A stretch of 64,000 nucleotides of DNA from Tessaracoccus defluvii (GCF_014489575.1 NZ_CP060789.1:2852001-2916000); one strand, 5' to 3'; shown: positions 1-9,210, counted from the first letter of the stretch. A program made the numbers and translations. The notes: generated from the sequence alone by a model not told the origin.

Positions 1-1080
1 ACGTGGTCGCTCCTGATGTGCATCGGGCTCGCTGTGCGCCGGGTCGCCCCGTTCTGGGCGCTCGCGGTCGTCGCCGCCGCCGGAATCGGCATGGTCGCCA
101 CGATGACCGCCCCGGTGCCCGCACTGCTGGCCGTTCCCGTGGTCGCCTACAGCGTCGGCCGCTACCACCGGTCGTCGCTGCTGCCACTCGTCGCGATCCT
201 CACGGCGGTCGGCTCGACGCTGGGCCCGCTCACCTGGACCGGAGACCTGGCGGTCGGCTTCCGCTTCGTCGCCACCACAGTGCTCGGCCTGCTGTGCTTC
301 TCGCTGGTGGCCCTGTCGTATCTGTTCGGACGCCTGCTGCGGGAGCGAGCGCTGACCGAGGCCCTCGACCGCGAGATCGCCACCGAGCGGTTCACCGCCG
401 CTCAGCGGCAGTCGGCTCAGGCCGACGCGCTGGTCACCGGCCGGGCCCGCGCCGAGGTGGCCCAGGAACTGCACGACGTGCTCGCCCACTCGCTGTCGGT
501 GATCGTGGTGCAGGCCGAGGGGGCGAGGGCGCTCACGACGAAGCGCCCCGAGGCCGCCGTCGAGGCGTTGACGGTCATCGCCGACACCGGGCGCCGCTCC
601 ATCGGCGAGGTGCGCCGCATCGTCTCACTGCTCCGCGGCGAGGGCGAGGTCCCCGACTTCGGGCCGGCGCCGACGTTGCGGCAGATCCCCGAACTGGTGG
701 CCGGCGCGGGGGATCGGATCACCCTGGAGATCGAGGGCGAGACGCCACTCGTGCCGGATTCCCTCGGGCTGGCCGTGTTCCGCGTCGTCCAGGAGGCCAT
801 CACCAACTTCCTGAAGCACGCCGGGTCGACGGCGACGGCGGAGGTCGCCGTCACCTACCTGCCCCACGAGATCTCTGTCCGCGTACGTGACGACGGCATC
901 GGGGTGCTCTCCCAGTCCGACGGACTCGGCTCGGGCGTGCCCGGGATGCGCGAGAGGGTCGTCGCCATGGGCGGCGAGTTCAAGGCGGGCCCGCGGGCCG
1001 GCGGCGGCTACGAGGTGAAGGCGCGGCTCCCGATGCCGAGCCAACTGGGCAAGAGCTGGCTGAGAGGAGCCGAGGAATGA
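1..1080 (+). CDS. Sensor histidine kinase, NarL/LiaS-type (5' end outside window)
   Basis: This is the sensor of a two-component pair: it autophosphorylates on histidine and passes the phosphate to the response regulator encoded next. The frame is open to the left edge, so the true start is probably upstream of the window; the first visible ATG is at 16. The visible N-terminal part holds several hydrophobic membrane segments, followed by a coiled stretch. The HisKA_3 dimerisation box ELHDVLAHSLSV carries the phospho-acceptor His (codon 472-474). The HATPase region has the N box (QEAITNFLKHA) and G boxes (DDGIGV, GSGVPGMRERV). Its stop overlaps the regulator start by 4 bp (ATGA). The signal is unknown. 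Confidence 0.93.
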   Translation, partial: TWSLLMCIGLAVRRVAPFWALAVVAAAGIGMVATMTAPVPALLAVPVVAYSVGRYHRSSLLPLVAILTAVGSTLGPLTWTGDLAVGFRFVATTVLGLLCFSLVALSYLFGRLLRERALTEALDREIATERFTAAQRQSAQADALVTGRARAEVAQELHDVLAHSLSVIVVQAEGARALTTKRPEAAVEALTVIADTGRRSIGEVRRIVSLLRGEGEVPDFGPAPTLRQIPELVAGAGDRITLEIEGETPLVPDSLGLAVFRVVQEAITNFLKHAGSTATAEVAVTYLPHEISVRVRDDGIGVLSQSDGLGSGVPGMRERVVAMGGEFKAGPRAGGGYEVKARLPMPSQLGKSWLRGAEE

Positions 1081-1727
1081 TCAAGGTGTTGCTGGCGGAC
1101 GACCAGTCGCTGGTGCGCAGCGGCTTCCGCATGCTGATCGACTCGTCGGACGATATGGAGACGGTCGGCGAGGTCGAGAACGGTCGCGACGCCGTCGCCG
1201 CCGTGAAGGCGCGGCCGGTCGACGTCGTCCTGATGGACATCCGGATGCCGATCATGGACGGCACGGAGGCGACCCGGCAGATCATGTCGCTCGGACTCGA
1301 CACCAAGGTGCTGGTGCTGACCACCTTCGACCTGGACGAGTACGTCTTCGCGGCGCTGCGCAACGGGGCCAGCGGCTTCCTGCTGAAGGACGCGCTGCCG
1401 GAGGAGCTGCTCGGCGCGATCCGCGCGGTCGCCGCTGGCGACGCGGTGGTTGCGCCGTCGACGACGAAACGGCTGCTCACACACTTCGCGGGCATGCTGC
1501 CGAAGTCGACGCCCGAGGAGGACACCCGCCTCGACGTGCTGACGGAGCGGGAGCGGGAGGTGCTGGTGGAGGTCGCCCGGGGGGCCAACAACTCGGAGAT
1601 CTCGCAGCGTCTGTACATGGCGGAGGGCACGGTGAAGACCCACATCGGTCGGCTGCTCAGCAAGCTGGGCGCGCGCGACAGGGTGGGGCTGGTGCTGATC
1701 GCGCTGGAGGCGGGCCTGGAAACGTGA
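1077..1727 (+). CDS. LuxR/NarL-family response regulator
   Basis: A 216-residue DNA-binding response regulator, the partner of the kinase it overlaps by 4 bp. The receiver domain spans residues 1-120, with acidic pocket D8/D9, phospho-acceptor D54 in VVLMDIRMP, the switch threonine in VLTTFD and the lysine in LLKDA. The LuxR helix-turn-helix (residues about 150-212) starts LTEREREVL and has recognition helix NNSEISQRLYMAEGTVKTHI. Length and architecture are normal for the family. Its targets cannot be read from the sequence. Confidence 0.95.
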   Translation: MIKVLLADDQSLVRSGFRMLIDSSDDMETVGEVENGRDAVAAVKARPVDVVLMDIRMPIMDGTEATRQIMSLGLDTKVLVLTTFDLDEYVFAALRNGASGFLLKDALPEELLGAIRAVAAGDAVVAPSTTKRLLTHFAGMLPKSTPEEDTRLDVLTEREREVLVEVARGANNSEISQRLYMAEGTVKTHIGRLLSKLGARDRVGLVLIALEAGLET

Positions 1728-1744
1728 GGCGGGGTGGCGCCCTC

Positions 1745-1784
1745 CCTTCGACAAGCTCAGGACCCGGTACGAGCGTCTCGAAGG
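1745..1784. repeat. Interspersed hairpin repeat, unit 1
   Basis: An about 40-bp unit whose ends are CCTTCGA and TCGAAGG, a perfect 7-bp inverted repeat, with inner text CAAGCTCAGGA and CGAGCG. It lies after the response regulator gene and before the HNH gene. The CCTTCGACAAGCTCAGG motif is dispersed in many actinobacterial genomes. Confidence 0.75.
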
Positions 1785-1810
1785 ACTTTCGGTCCCTGAG
1801 GAGGTTGCGC

Positions 1811-1853
1811 CCTTCGACAAGCTCAGGATCCGGCACGAGCGGCGTCTCGAAGG
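1811..1853. repeat. Interspersed hairpin repeat, unit 2
   Basis: A second copy of the hairpin unit, CCTTCGACAAGCTCAGGA to GCGTCTCGAAGG, again with 7-bp inverted ends and only a few differences from unit 1. It lies about 80 bp upstream of the 13E12/HNH gene. Confidence 0.75.
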
Positions 1854-1934
1854 GGGCCCGCCATTCACACAAATACCCCCGAAAAACAGACGACAAACTC
1901 TTGAACTCGTAATCGCCCGGATGTACAATTAATT

Positions 1935-3161
1935 ATGAGTTTGTCCGACCACACCAACACCCTGCTCCGCTGGGAGGAAGCGGCGGAGCGTGCGGGTGTG
2001 ATTGCCGGGCAGTTGGCCCAGTTGAACAACGAACTCATCGCCCTGACCGCAGAGGTTCTCGACACTTTCACGTGGGCCGAGAATGGCATCCAGTCCCCGG
2101 AGCATTGGCTCAGTGTGATGTGTGCGACGTCTCCGGCGCGGGCTCGTGACATTGTCGCGATCGCCCGCCGTCGGGGTGAGTTCCCCGTGCTGGAAGAGAA
2201 GATGGCCGCCGGGACCGTGAGTCTGGACCAGATGACGGTGGTCGCCCGGAATGTTCCCGCTGAATACAGCGATGCGGTCTCCGTGTTTGTTGAGCATGCC
2301 ACGGTGGTGCAGCAGTTGCGTCGGGCGTTGCCGAAGTACGGCTTCGAAGAGCCGCCTGACGAGTACGCAACGCCGAGGCCCGGGCCGTCTGGGGATGAGG
2401 GGCCTACGTTGCAGATGGGCACGCTGGGGGGCCGGTTCCAGCTGCGTTACGAAGCTGACGCCCTCGAGGGCGCCCTGGTCGAACAAGCCCTCCGCGAAGC
2501 GAAGGACGCGCTGTTCACGGCCGGTCACGCCGAGGCCACGTTCGCTGATGCGATCCTGGAGGTCGCGTCCCGCTCACTGTCCGCGGTGGAGTCGGGGTCA
2601 CGTCGGCAGCATTACAAGGTTCTGGTGCACCTCGAGGCCGATGGCAAGGGCTGGATCAACAAGCAGGGTGCTTTGCCGGCGCATCTGGTGGAGCGGATCA
2701 CGTGTGACGGCAGCATCCGGCCGGTGTGGTTGAAGAACGCGTCGCCGGTGTCGGTGGGACGCTCGATGCGGATCGTACCCGACCGGACACGGAAGCTGGT
2801 CGAGGATCGTGACGGTGGCTGCCGGTATCCCGGCTGCCCGGTGACCCGGTTCCTGGAGAATCATCACAAGCGTCACTGGAGCAAAGGTGGCTCGACGGAT
2901 ATCGATGAGTTGATCTCGTTGTGTACGCATCATCATCGGGAACACCACCGGGGTGAGTTCACCATTGAGGGGAATCCGAACCGGCCTGACGGGTTGGTGT
3001 TCAAAGCGAGATATGGCTGGGAGATCGAGCCGCATATTCCGGATCCTGTTCCGCCGCCGCGTCATGCTCCGCCGGATCAGCAACCCGTCCGGGGCTGGAC
3101 CATGGACTCCACCCTCTACCTGCGCCCCAACAAGACCCCGGCACCCACCGACGAATACTGA
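1935..3161 (+). CDS. 13E12 repeat family protein (DUF222) with C-terminal HNH endonuclease domain
   Basis: A 408-residue member of the multicopy actinobacterial 13E12/DUF222 family. The helical DUF222 domain occupies about residues 10-200. A C-terminal HNH nuclease fold follows with zinc-type cysteines (GGCRYPGC), the HHKRHW motif and the distal HHHREHH motif. These proteins are presumed nucleases and often sit in repeated or mobile segments; the biological role is not established. A TACAAT -10 box (1924-1929) ends 5 nt before the ATG and there is no Shine-Dalgarno sequence, so a leaderless mRNA is likely. Two hairpin repeats lie upstream and a third half-unit just after the stop, suggesting the block was inserted as a cassette. 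Confidence 0.9.
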   Translation: MSLSDHTNTLLRWEEAAERAGVIAGQLAQLNNELIALTAEVLDTFTWAENGIQSPEHWLSVMCATSPARARDIVAIARRRGEFPVLEEKMAAGTVSLDQMTVVARNVPAEYSDAVSVFVEHATVVQQLRRALPKYGFEEPPDEYATPRPGPSGDEGPTLQMGTLGGRFQLRYEADALEGALVEQALREAKDALFTAGHAEATFADAILEVASRSLSAVESGSRRQHYKVLVHLEADGKGWINKQGALPAHLVERITCDGSIRPVWLKNASPVSVGRSMRIVPDRTRKLVEDRDGGCRYPGCPVTRFLENHHKRHWSKGGSTDIDELISLCTHHHREHHRGEFTIEGNPNRPDGLVFKARYGWEIEPHIPDPVPPPRHAPPDQQPVRGWTMDSTLYLRPNKTPAPTDEY

Positions 3162-3165
3162 CCCG

Positions 3166-3183
3166 CCCTTCGACAGGCTTAGG
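3166..3183. repeat. Diverged half-unit of the interspersed repeat
   Basis: CCCTTCGACAGGCTTAGG differs at two positions from the repeat core found upstream of the HNH gene. It starts 4 bp after that gene's stop, so the gene is bracketed by repeat copies. Confidence 0.6.
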
Positions 3184-3219
3184 AGTACCAATCCCGGAGT
3201 GCCGACTACCATTGCCCCC

Positions 3220-3990
3220 GTGATCGAGATCCTCAAGCCCTCCGACCTTCCCCGCGCCCGCGCCGCCGGAGAGCTGGTGAGCCGGATCCTCACCACCATG
3301 CGTTCGCGGGCCACCGCCGGAACCAATCTGCTCGACATCGACGAGTGGACCCGCCAGATGATCGTCGAGGCGGGCGCCGTGTCCTGCTACGTCGACTACG
3401 CGCCTTCCTTCGGTAACGGCCCCTTCGCGCACTACATCTGCACGTCCGTCAACGACGCCGTGCTGCACGGCCGCCCGTTCGATCACACGCTGCGTGACGG
3501 CGACCTGCTCTCCCTCGACCTCGCCGTCAGCCTCGACGGGCTGGTCGCCGACTCGGCCATCAGCTTCGTCGTCGGCGGCCGTCCCGATCCAGTCGCCGCT
3601 GCGCTCATCGAGGCCACCGAGACGGCGCTTGCCGCCGGCATCGCCGCGGCCGGGCCCGGCAAGCCGCTCGGCGACATCTCGCACGCCATCGGCTCGGTGC
3701 TGACCGGCGCCGGCTACTCGGTGAACACCGACTTCGGCGGCCACGGCGTCGGCTCGACGATGCATCAGGATCCGCACATCCCGAACAACGGCCGCGCCGG
3801 ACGCGGCTTCCGGCTGCGCCCGGGAATGCTCGTCGCGATCGAGCCCTGGGTGATGGCCGACACCGACGAGCTGGTGACCGCCGACGACGGCTGGACCCTG
3901 AAGAGCGCCACCGGCTGCCTCACCTCGCACAGCGAGCACACGATCGCCGTCACCGCCAAGGGTGTCGAGATCCTCACGCTGCCCCGCTGA
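3220..3990 (+). CDS. map: Methionine aminopeptidase, type I
   Basis: Removes the initiator methionine from nascent proteins using a two-metal centre in the cytoplasm. From the GTG at 3220 the product is 256 residues and begins MIEILKPSD, the usual N-terminus of short actinobacterial enzymes. All five metal ligands are visible: D100, D111, H175 (GGHGVG), E208 (IEPW) and E239 (SEHT). The frame continues upstream through the HNH gene's 3' end, but homology begins only here. A TACCAT -10 box (3207-3212) ends 7 nt before the GTG, implying a leaderless message. Actinobacteria often carry two or three map genes, so this may be an accessory copy. Confidence 0.93.
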   Translation: MIEILKPSDLPRARAAGELVSRILTTMRSRATAGTNLLDIDEWTRQMIVEAGAVSCYVDYAPSFGNGPFAHYICTSVNDAVLHGRPFDHTLRDGDLLSLDLAVSLDGLVADSAISFVVGGRPDPVAAALIEATETALAAGIAAAGPGKPLGDISHAIGSVLTGAGYSVNTDFGGHGVGSTMHQDPHIPNNGRAGRGFRLRPGMLVAIEPWVMADTDELVTADDGWTLKSATGCLTSHSEHTIAVTAKGVEILTLPR

Positions 3991-4008
3991 CCGAGACGCA
4001 TCCTCGCC

Positions 4009-5364
4009 TCAGCGTGTGGGGGGCGACCCGGCGCCCGTGAGGTCCTCGGTGCCCTTCTCGAACGTCGCCGCACCCAGACGCCGGACACCCCACCGCAGTA
4101 CCAGCCAGCAGGCCGCGTACGTGACCGCGATCCCGGCGAACACCCCCGCCGAGAGCCCATGGGGCGGCAGCAGGAGGCCCGCCACGACGCCCGCGAGGAC
4201 GAAGGCGCCGTTGAACCCCATGTCGTAGAAGGTGAAGGCGCGGCCCTTGAAGCGCTCGTCGACGTGCGCCTGCACGATGGTGTCGACGCAGATCTTGAAC
4301 GACTGCACCCCCAGTCCGATGAGGAAGCTGAGCACATACAGCGGCCACTTCGCCGTAGTGAGCATCGTGACGACCGACACCACCGCGCACGACAGCAGCA
4401 GCAGCTGCGCGGTGCGGCCCAGTCCGAGGCGGCGGGTGAGCAGCGGGACCGTCGGCGCCGCCAGGATGAATCCGGCGCCGGTCGCCAGCCCCCATAGCGT
4501 CAGGTCGGCCAGTGCAGCGGCCGGCTGGTCCGACGGGTTCCACAGGTGCCGGGCTGCGAGGATGACGGCGACGCTGAGCAGCCCGAACAACAGGCGGGTG
4601 ATCGCCATGAGCGCCAGCGCCAGGACGGCGACAGGGCGGGTACGCAGGTGGCGACCCGCCTCCGCGAGGCCAGCCGCGACGGCGCGGACGCTGCCCGCCG
4701 ACGACGCCTCCGGGCGCGACGTGGGGCCCAACGCATCCCTCGCGAAGCCTCGACACACGAGCACCGAGCCGACGAACATGACCGCGGCCAGGCCGAACAC
4801 GACGGCGTCGGCCTGGTTCGGGGTCAGCACCCCGCCGAGGCCGAGCCGGGCCGCGAACCCGAGGATGGCGCCGATCACGACGCCCAGCGGGCCGATCGTC
4901 GGGACGATCGACGACGCCGTCAGGTACTCGTCACTGTCGACGGTGTGCTGCAGGCCCGCCGACAGGCCGGCGAGCATGAACCGGTTGATGCTCATCGCCA
5001 CGAGCAGCGCGCCGTAGAGGACGATCGCCCAGGCGCCGGTGGTGGCGCCGGTGGCGATGATGACACCGATGACGGCGGCGAGGGTGGCGCGGATGACGTC
5101 GGACCAGAGTGCAACGTTCCGCCGCGACCAGCGGTCGAGCAGCGGCGCGACGAACGGCCCGATGATCGTGAACGGCAGCATCGTCAGGGCCAGGACGCCC
5201 GCGATGGCCCAGGCCGTGGCCTGGGACTGCGGGGAGAACAGGATGTAGCTGGCCATCCCCACCTGCAGCGTCCCGTCGGCCGCCTGACTCAGAATCCGGA
5301 GGGTCAGGAGCCGACGGAAGGGCGCGTGGCGCCACAGCCGCCGCAGGGCGGGGATGATCTGCAC
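4009..5364 (-). CDS. MFS transporter
   Basis: A 451-residue polytopic membrane protein of the major facilitator superfamily with about twelve hydrophobic segments. The loop after the second helix carries the MFS signature region (LLDRWSRRNVALWSD), resembling the MFS_3/EntS-type exporters. The central loop near residues 215-245 is charged and probably cytoplasmic. It converges with map, the two stops being 18 bp apart. Substrate cannot be inferred; drug, siderophore or metabolite export are all possible. Confidence 0.88.
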   Translation of the reverse strand: MQIIPALRRLWRHAPFRRLLTLRILSQAADGTLQVGMASYILFSPQSQATAWAIAGVLALTMLPFTIIGPFVAPLLDRWSRRNVALWSDVIRATLAAVIGVIIATGATTGAWAIVLYGALLVAMSINRFMLAGLSAGLQHTVDSDEYLTASSIVPTIGPLGVVIGAILGFAARLGLGGVLTPNQADAVVFGLAAVMFVGSVLVCRGFARDALGPTSRPEASSAGSVRAVAAGLAEAGRHLRTRPVAVLALALMAITRLLFGLLSVAVILAARHLWNPSDQPAAALADLTLWGLATGAGFILAAPTVPLLTRRLGLGRTAQLLLLSCAVVSVVTMLTTAKWPLYVLSFLIGLGVQSFKICVDTIVQAHVDERFKGRAFTFYDMGFNGAFVLAGVVAGLLLPPHGLSAGVFAGIAVTYAACWLVLRWGVRRLGAATFEKGTEDLTGAGSPPTR

Positions 5365-5374
5365 GGGGCTGAGA

Positions 5375-6577
5375 CTAGCCGGTGGCCTCGGCGTGGGCCC
5401 TGGTCGCCTTCTCGACGGCCCAGGTGGCGCCGGTCTCCTCCATCATCTGGTCGACCTTGGCGTTGTCGAACTGCATGAGCCGGTTCTGCGCAGCCACCAT
5501 CTTCTGGAAGTTCGCCTCCCGATCCTCCGGGGCCACCTCGTAGTTGTGGTTGAGGTAGGCGTTGGCGAGACGGTCGACGCTCCGCACCGCGGAGAGCAGC
5601 TTCCCCTTCGGCGACACCAGCGACAGGATGACGGTGCTCGTGAGCAGAATGACGATGACGGGCAGCGACGTGTAGGCATCGAAGGTGAAGACGTCGACGG
5701 GCTCGCCGCCGTTGATGAACGGCAACTGGTTCTTGTGCAGGGCCTCGAGAATGAGCTTGACGCCGATGAAGCCGAGGATGACCGACAGGCCGTACTTGAG
5801 GTAGACGAGCCGGTCGAGCAGGCCGTCGATGAGGAAGTACAGCTGACGCAGACCCATCAGGGAGAACGCGGTGGCGGTGAACACGATGTACACGTTCGTG
5901 GTGACGGCGTAGATGGCCGGGATCGAGTCGAGCGCGAACAGGATGTCGGTGCCGCCGATGGCCACCATGACGAGCAGCATCGGGGTGAGGACGCGGCGGC
6001 CGTTCTCGATGGTGAAGAGCTTGTCGCCGTCGTAGTGGTCCGTGGTGCGCAGGAAGCGCTTGGCGGCCCGGATGATGAAGTTGTTGGCCTCGTCCTCGCC
6101 CTCCTTCTCGGGGGCGAGCAGCTTGCCTGCCGTGACGATGAGGATCAGGCCGAACAGGTAGAAGGTCCACGAGAAGTTGTCGATGAGGGCCTTGCCCGCG
6201 AAGATGAAGCCGCTCCTGGCGATCAGCGCGAAGACGATGCCGAACAGGAGCACCTTCTGCTGGTCGGCGCGCGGCACCGCGAAGCTCGAGATGATCACGA
6301 GGAAGACGAAGAGGTTGTCGACGGACAACGCCTTCTCCAGCAGGTAGCCGCTGAAGTACTCGACGCCCATGTCGGCGCCGCCGAACACGAGCAGGACGAC
6401 GCCGAACAACAACGCGAGACCCACGTAGAAGATCGACCACCAGGTCGCTTCCTTCAGGGTGGGTTCGTGCGCCTGACGCACGTGGAAGAAGAAGTCGAAC
6501 GCGAGGAGGCCGAGGATCACCCCAAGGGTGACCAGCCAGACCCACAGCGATACGTCCGCACTCAAAAGGACTGTCAC
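5375..6577 (-). CDS. TerC family integral membrane protein
   Basis: A 400-residue member of the TerC/Alx family, membrane proteins linked to tellurite resistance and, in characterised homologues, to manganese efflux or metalation of exported proteins. Eight or more membrane segments are visible, with the family signature around ALSVDNLFVF and the later LFALDSIPAI, whose acidic residues are thought to line the metal path. I chose the GTG at 6577 because AGGAG lies just upstream on the minus strand; a longer open frame to 6637 lacks homology. An inverted repeat over the likely -10 region suggests a repressor site. No manganese riboswitch was recognised. Confidence 0.9.
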   Translation of the reverse strand: MTVLLSADVSLWVWLVTLGVILGLLAFDFFFHVRQAHEPTLKEATWWSIFYVGLALLFGVVLLVFGGADMGVEYFSGYLLEKALSVDNLFVFLVIISSFAVPRADQQKVLLFGIVFALIARSGFIFAGKALIDNFSWTFYLFGLILIVTAGKLLAPEKEGEDEANNFIIRAAKRFLRTTDHYDGDKLFTIENGRRVLTPMLLVMVAIGGTDILFALDSIPAIYAVTTNVYIVFTATAFSLMGLRQLYFLIDGLLDRLVYLKYGLSVILGFIGVKLILEALHKNQLPFINGGEPVDVFTFDAYTSLPVIVILLTSTVILSLVSPKGKLLSAVRSVDRLANAYLNHNYEVAPEDREANFQKMVAAQNRLMQFDNAKVDQMMEETGATWAVEKATRAHAEATG

Positions 6578-6642
6578 AGGGAGCTCCTGAACTGGGCGAG
6601 AAAACTGGTTTCTGCCACCGGTACCCTTCAGGGCCAACGTCG

Positions 6643-6660
6643 ATGACCAAGGTCATTCTA
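6643..6660 (-). promoter_or_regulatory. Candidate terC promoter with overlapping inverted-repeat operator
   Basis: ATGACCAAGGTCAT (6643-6656) has perfect 6-bp arms around AA. It overlaps a minus-strand TAGAAT hexamer (6655-6660) with TTAGGC 18 bp further upstream. The geometry fits a repressor site at the terC promoter, about 75 bp before the GTG start. Confidence 0.4.
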
Positions 6661-6811
6661 TCGGGGGTCCTCAGGTTCGCCTAAAGTCCGAGGCCCGCCC
6701 GGGGTTCGCCGGCCGCGGCCTGACCGGGCCTCCCGGTGGCCTGGCGGGCGATGATCCGGAGGCTCCGATGCGCCCCAGCATCGCTACTGCGACGGCCAGG
6801 AAGGCGACCAC

Positions 6812-7245
6812 ATGAAGACGATCATCCTGAGCGAGAAGGCGGCCGCCGCACTCCTCGGCGTCATGTTCACGCTGGCCGGTGTGCTGACGGCGATCTTCCT
6901 GCCCGCCGAGCTCGGCTGGATACGCTGGTCCCGACGTCGAACCCCACCAAGTTCTACCGGATCGACCAGGCTGCGGACACTGCCTCGTCCGCGGGCTGGT
7001 CCAAGGCCAGGACGTTCTCCGGCCGCATTTGGCAGGCCTCAGGGCGCGTCACCGTCGGCGCCGACGGTGACGAGACCGTCACCACCTCGTCGAGCCCCGT
7101 GGACGCGGCCCTGAAGGTTGCCCTCGCGGAGACGGGCGCACGGACGGCGATGGGGGCGGGCGAACTGATGGGGATCGTCTTCGCCTGCATCGGCGGCGTG
7201 GTGGCCGTCGGAGCCGTCGTTTTCGCGCTCGTCGTCGCTCTGTGA
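6812..7245 (+). pseudogene. Small two-TM membrane protein, frame broken once
   Basis: The first frame starts at ATG 6812 with a membrane helix (about residues 8-32, LLGVMFTLAGVLTAIFL). Coding character then moves to the frame that ends at 7245, which carries a soluble segment (FYRIDQAADTASSAGWSKA) and a C-terminal membrane helix (FACIGGVVAVGAVVFALVVAL). One missing C in the CCC at about 6901-6903 would join the two into one protein of about 145 residues with an external domain between two helices. No family is recognised. It is either a true frameshift or one of several C-run deletions in this sequence. Confidence 0.55.
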
Positions 7246-7311
7246 CGGCCGGGCGCCGCGGCGCTGTCGGTGTCGCCCGGTAGCCTGTCAGGGACAACCG
7301 AGGAGGGTTCC

Positions 7312-9210
7312 ATGCGTCGAGGATTCGCCGCCGCACTGGTGACGCTGGCACTGCTGCTCGCGGGCTGTGCCCCCGGGCCGGAGCAGCCCGCGCCCTCCCC
7401 CACCGAGGCCACAGACCCACCGGCCGATCTGCCCGCGGCCGACGACGCCGTCACCGCACTCGTCGCCGCGCTCAACGCGCGCGATGTGTCGAAACTGCCG
7501 ATGGTGCGCAACCCTGCCGACGCGCAGGCCGAGTTCGAGACCGTCTTCGCGGGGATGGACGAGATCTATCCCACCGTCGAGCGGACCGCCATCACGTACG
7601 AGGACCCCGACGGTGCGCTGGCCACCCTGACGATGACGTACCAGCTCGGCAAGGACGGGTGGACGTACGACTCGACGGCGCGGCTGCGGCACATTGAAGG
7701 CGTCTGGCGGGTCGACTGGTCGCCCCAACTGCTGCACCCGCAGCTGACCAGCGACTCGCGGCTCCGGCACACCACCGAGGAGGCCCGCCGCGGGCCCATC
7801 AACGACAACACCGGCCTCGCGCTGGTGGAGCAGCGCTCCCTCTATGAGGTGGGGATCGACAAGGGCGCCGTCATCGAGGCCGACCAGGCGACCGCCGCGG
7901 CAGACCTGGCGACGCTGTTGCAGGTCGACGTCGCGGCCTTCCAGAAGAAGGTGGCCGCCAACGGCCCGAAGGCGTTCGTCATCGCCGCCACGCTGCGGCA
8001 GGAGGACATTCCATCCACCGTCGTCGACATTCCCGGCAGCCATGTGCGTGAGATCACGGCCGTCGTCGGACCCACCGACTCGTTCGCGGCCCCACTGCTC
8101 GGCACCGTCGGACATCCCACGCAGGAGATGATCGACAAGTCCGACGGCGCTCTGACACCCGCCGACATCGTCGGCCTGAGCGGCCTGCAGTCCCGTTACG
8201 ACGAGCAACTGCGCGGCGTCCCGTCCGTCCGCGTCGACGTCGTCGGCCGCAAGGCGGCAGCGGGTGCCAGCGCCGCCCCCTTCGACGCCTTCCCCGTCTT
8301 CCAGCAGGACGCCTCGATCGGCACCGGGATCCAGCTCAGCCTCGACCGTGACCTGCAGGCCAAAGCGGAGGAGGTTCTCAGCACCCAGACCGGGCTGGCG
8401 ACGCTCGTCGTCGTCGACGTGGCCACCGGCGGCATACTCGCCGCGGCGCAGTCCCCGTCGGGCGGCACCTTCCCCTACGCCACCTACGGCAAGTACGCTC
8501 CCGGCTCCACCTTCAAGGCGGTGACGGCGCTGGCGATGCTGCGCGGCGGCGTCACTCCCACCAGCACGGTGAAGTGCCCCTCGTCGCTCAAGGTGGGCTC
8601 CCACACGTTCGGCAACTACTCCGGCTACCCGTCGTCGGCGCTGGGCTCGGTGACCCTCACCGACGCGTTCAAGTACTCGTGCAACACTGCCTTCGCCGGA
8701 TCGTCCGTCAGCGGCGACCAGCTGCATGCGGCCGCCGGCTCACTCGGTGTCGGCACCGACTACGACGCCGGATTCACCTCGTACTTCGGCACCGTGCAGC
8801 CGGGCAACGCGATTGACCTGGCCGCCTCGAAGATCGGCCAGGGGCAGGTGACGATGTCGCCGCTGGGGATGGCTGCGGTCGCAGCCTCCGTCGGTTCCGG
8901 GAAGACGACGATCCCCTGGCTGGTGAAGGACAAGCAGGCAGCGTCGACAGCCGCTCCGCTGACCGCGGCCGAGGCGACGGCGCTGCAGTCGATGATGACG
9001 GCCACCGTCGACTCCGGCACGGGCAAGTCGCTCAAGGGAATCATGACGGGCGCCAAGACGGGCACCGCGGAGTGGGGCAAGGCAGGCGCGCAGCAGACGC
9101 ACGCCTGGATGATCGCCTACAACTCGACGTATGCGGTCTCGGCGTTCGTGGAGGTCGGAGACTCGGGTGGCACGACGGCGGCGCCGCTGATCGTCTCGCT
9201 GTTCAGCTGA
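7312..9210 (+). CDS. Class B penicillin-binding protein (transpeptidase), lipoprotein
   Basis: Cross-links peptidoglycan on the outer face of the membrane. The 632-residue product has a lipoprotein signal ending LLLAGC (Cys19), an NTF2-like MecA_N-type domain (about 40-150), a dimerisation region and a transpeptidase domain with the three active-site motifs: S399-T-F-K, S456-C-N and K582-T-G. The start at 7312 follows GAGGAGGG. A lipid anchor in place of a transmembrane helix is typical of actinobacterial MecA_N-containing PBPs (PbpA/PBP2a-like). Its stop overlaps the convergent FadR-type gene by 8 bp. Confidence 0.93.
   Translation: MRRGFAAALVTLALLLAGCAPGPEQPAPSPTEATDPPADLPAADDAVTALVAALNARDVSKLPMVRNPADAQAEFETVFAGMDEIYPTVERTAITYEDPDGALATLTMTYQLGKDGWTYDSTARLRHIEGVWRVDWSPQLLHPQLTSDSRLRHTTEEARRGPINDNTGLALVEQRSLYEVGIDKGAVIEADQATAAADLATLLQVDVAAFQKKVAANGPKAFVIAATLRQEDIPSTVVDIPGSHVREITAVVGPTDSFAAPLLGTVGHPTQEMIDKSDGALTPADIVGLSGLQSRYDEQLRGVPSVRVDVVGRKAAAGASAAPFDAFPVFQQDASIGTGIQLSLDRDLQAKAEEVLSTQTGLATLVVVDVATGGILAAAQSPSGGTFPYATYGKYAPGSTFKAVTALAMLRGGVTPTSTVKCPSSLKVGSHTFGNYSGYPSSALGSVTLTDAFKYSCNTAFAGSSVSGDQLHAAAGSLGVGTDYDAGFTSYFGTVQPGNAIDLAASKIGQGQVTMSPLGMAAVAASVGSGKTTIPWLVKDKQAASTAAPLTAAEATALQSMMTATVDSGTGKSLKGIMTGAKTGTAEWGKAGAQQTHAWMIAYNSTYAVSAFVEVGDSGGTTAAPLIVSLFS

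Noticed and set aside
6578..6740. Possible yybP-ykoY manganese riboswitch before terC
   Set aside because: The conserved loop sequences of that riboswitch could not be found in the leader; only an inverted repeat at the promoter was seen.
7288..8727. Long minus-strand frame within the penicillin-binding protein gene
   Set aside because: Gly/Val/Arg-rich shadow with no recognisable motif; the plus strand carries all three transpeptidase motifs.
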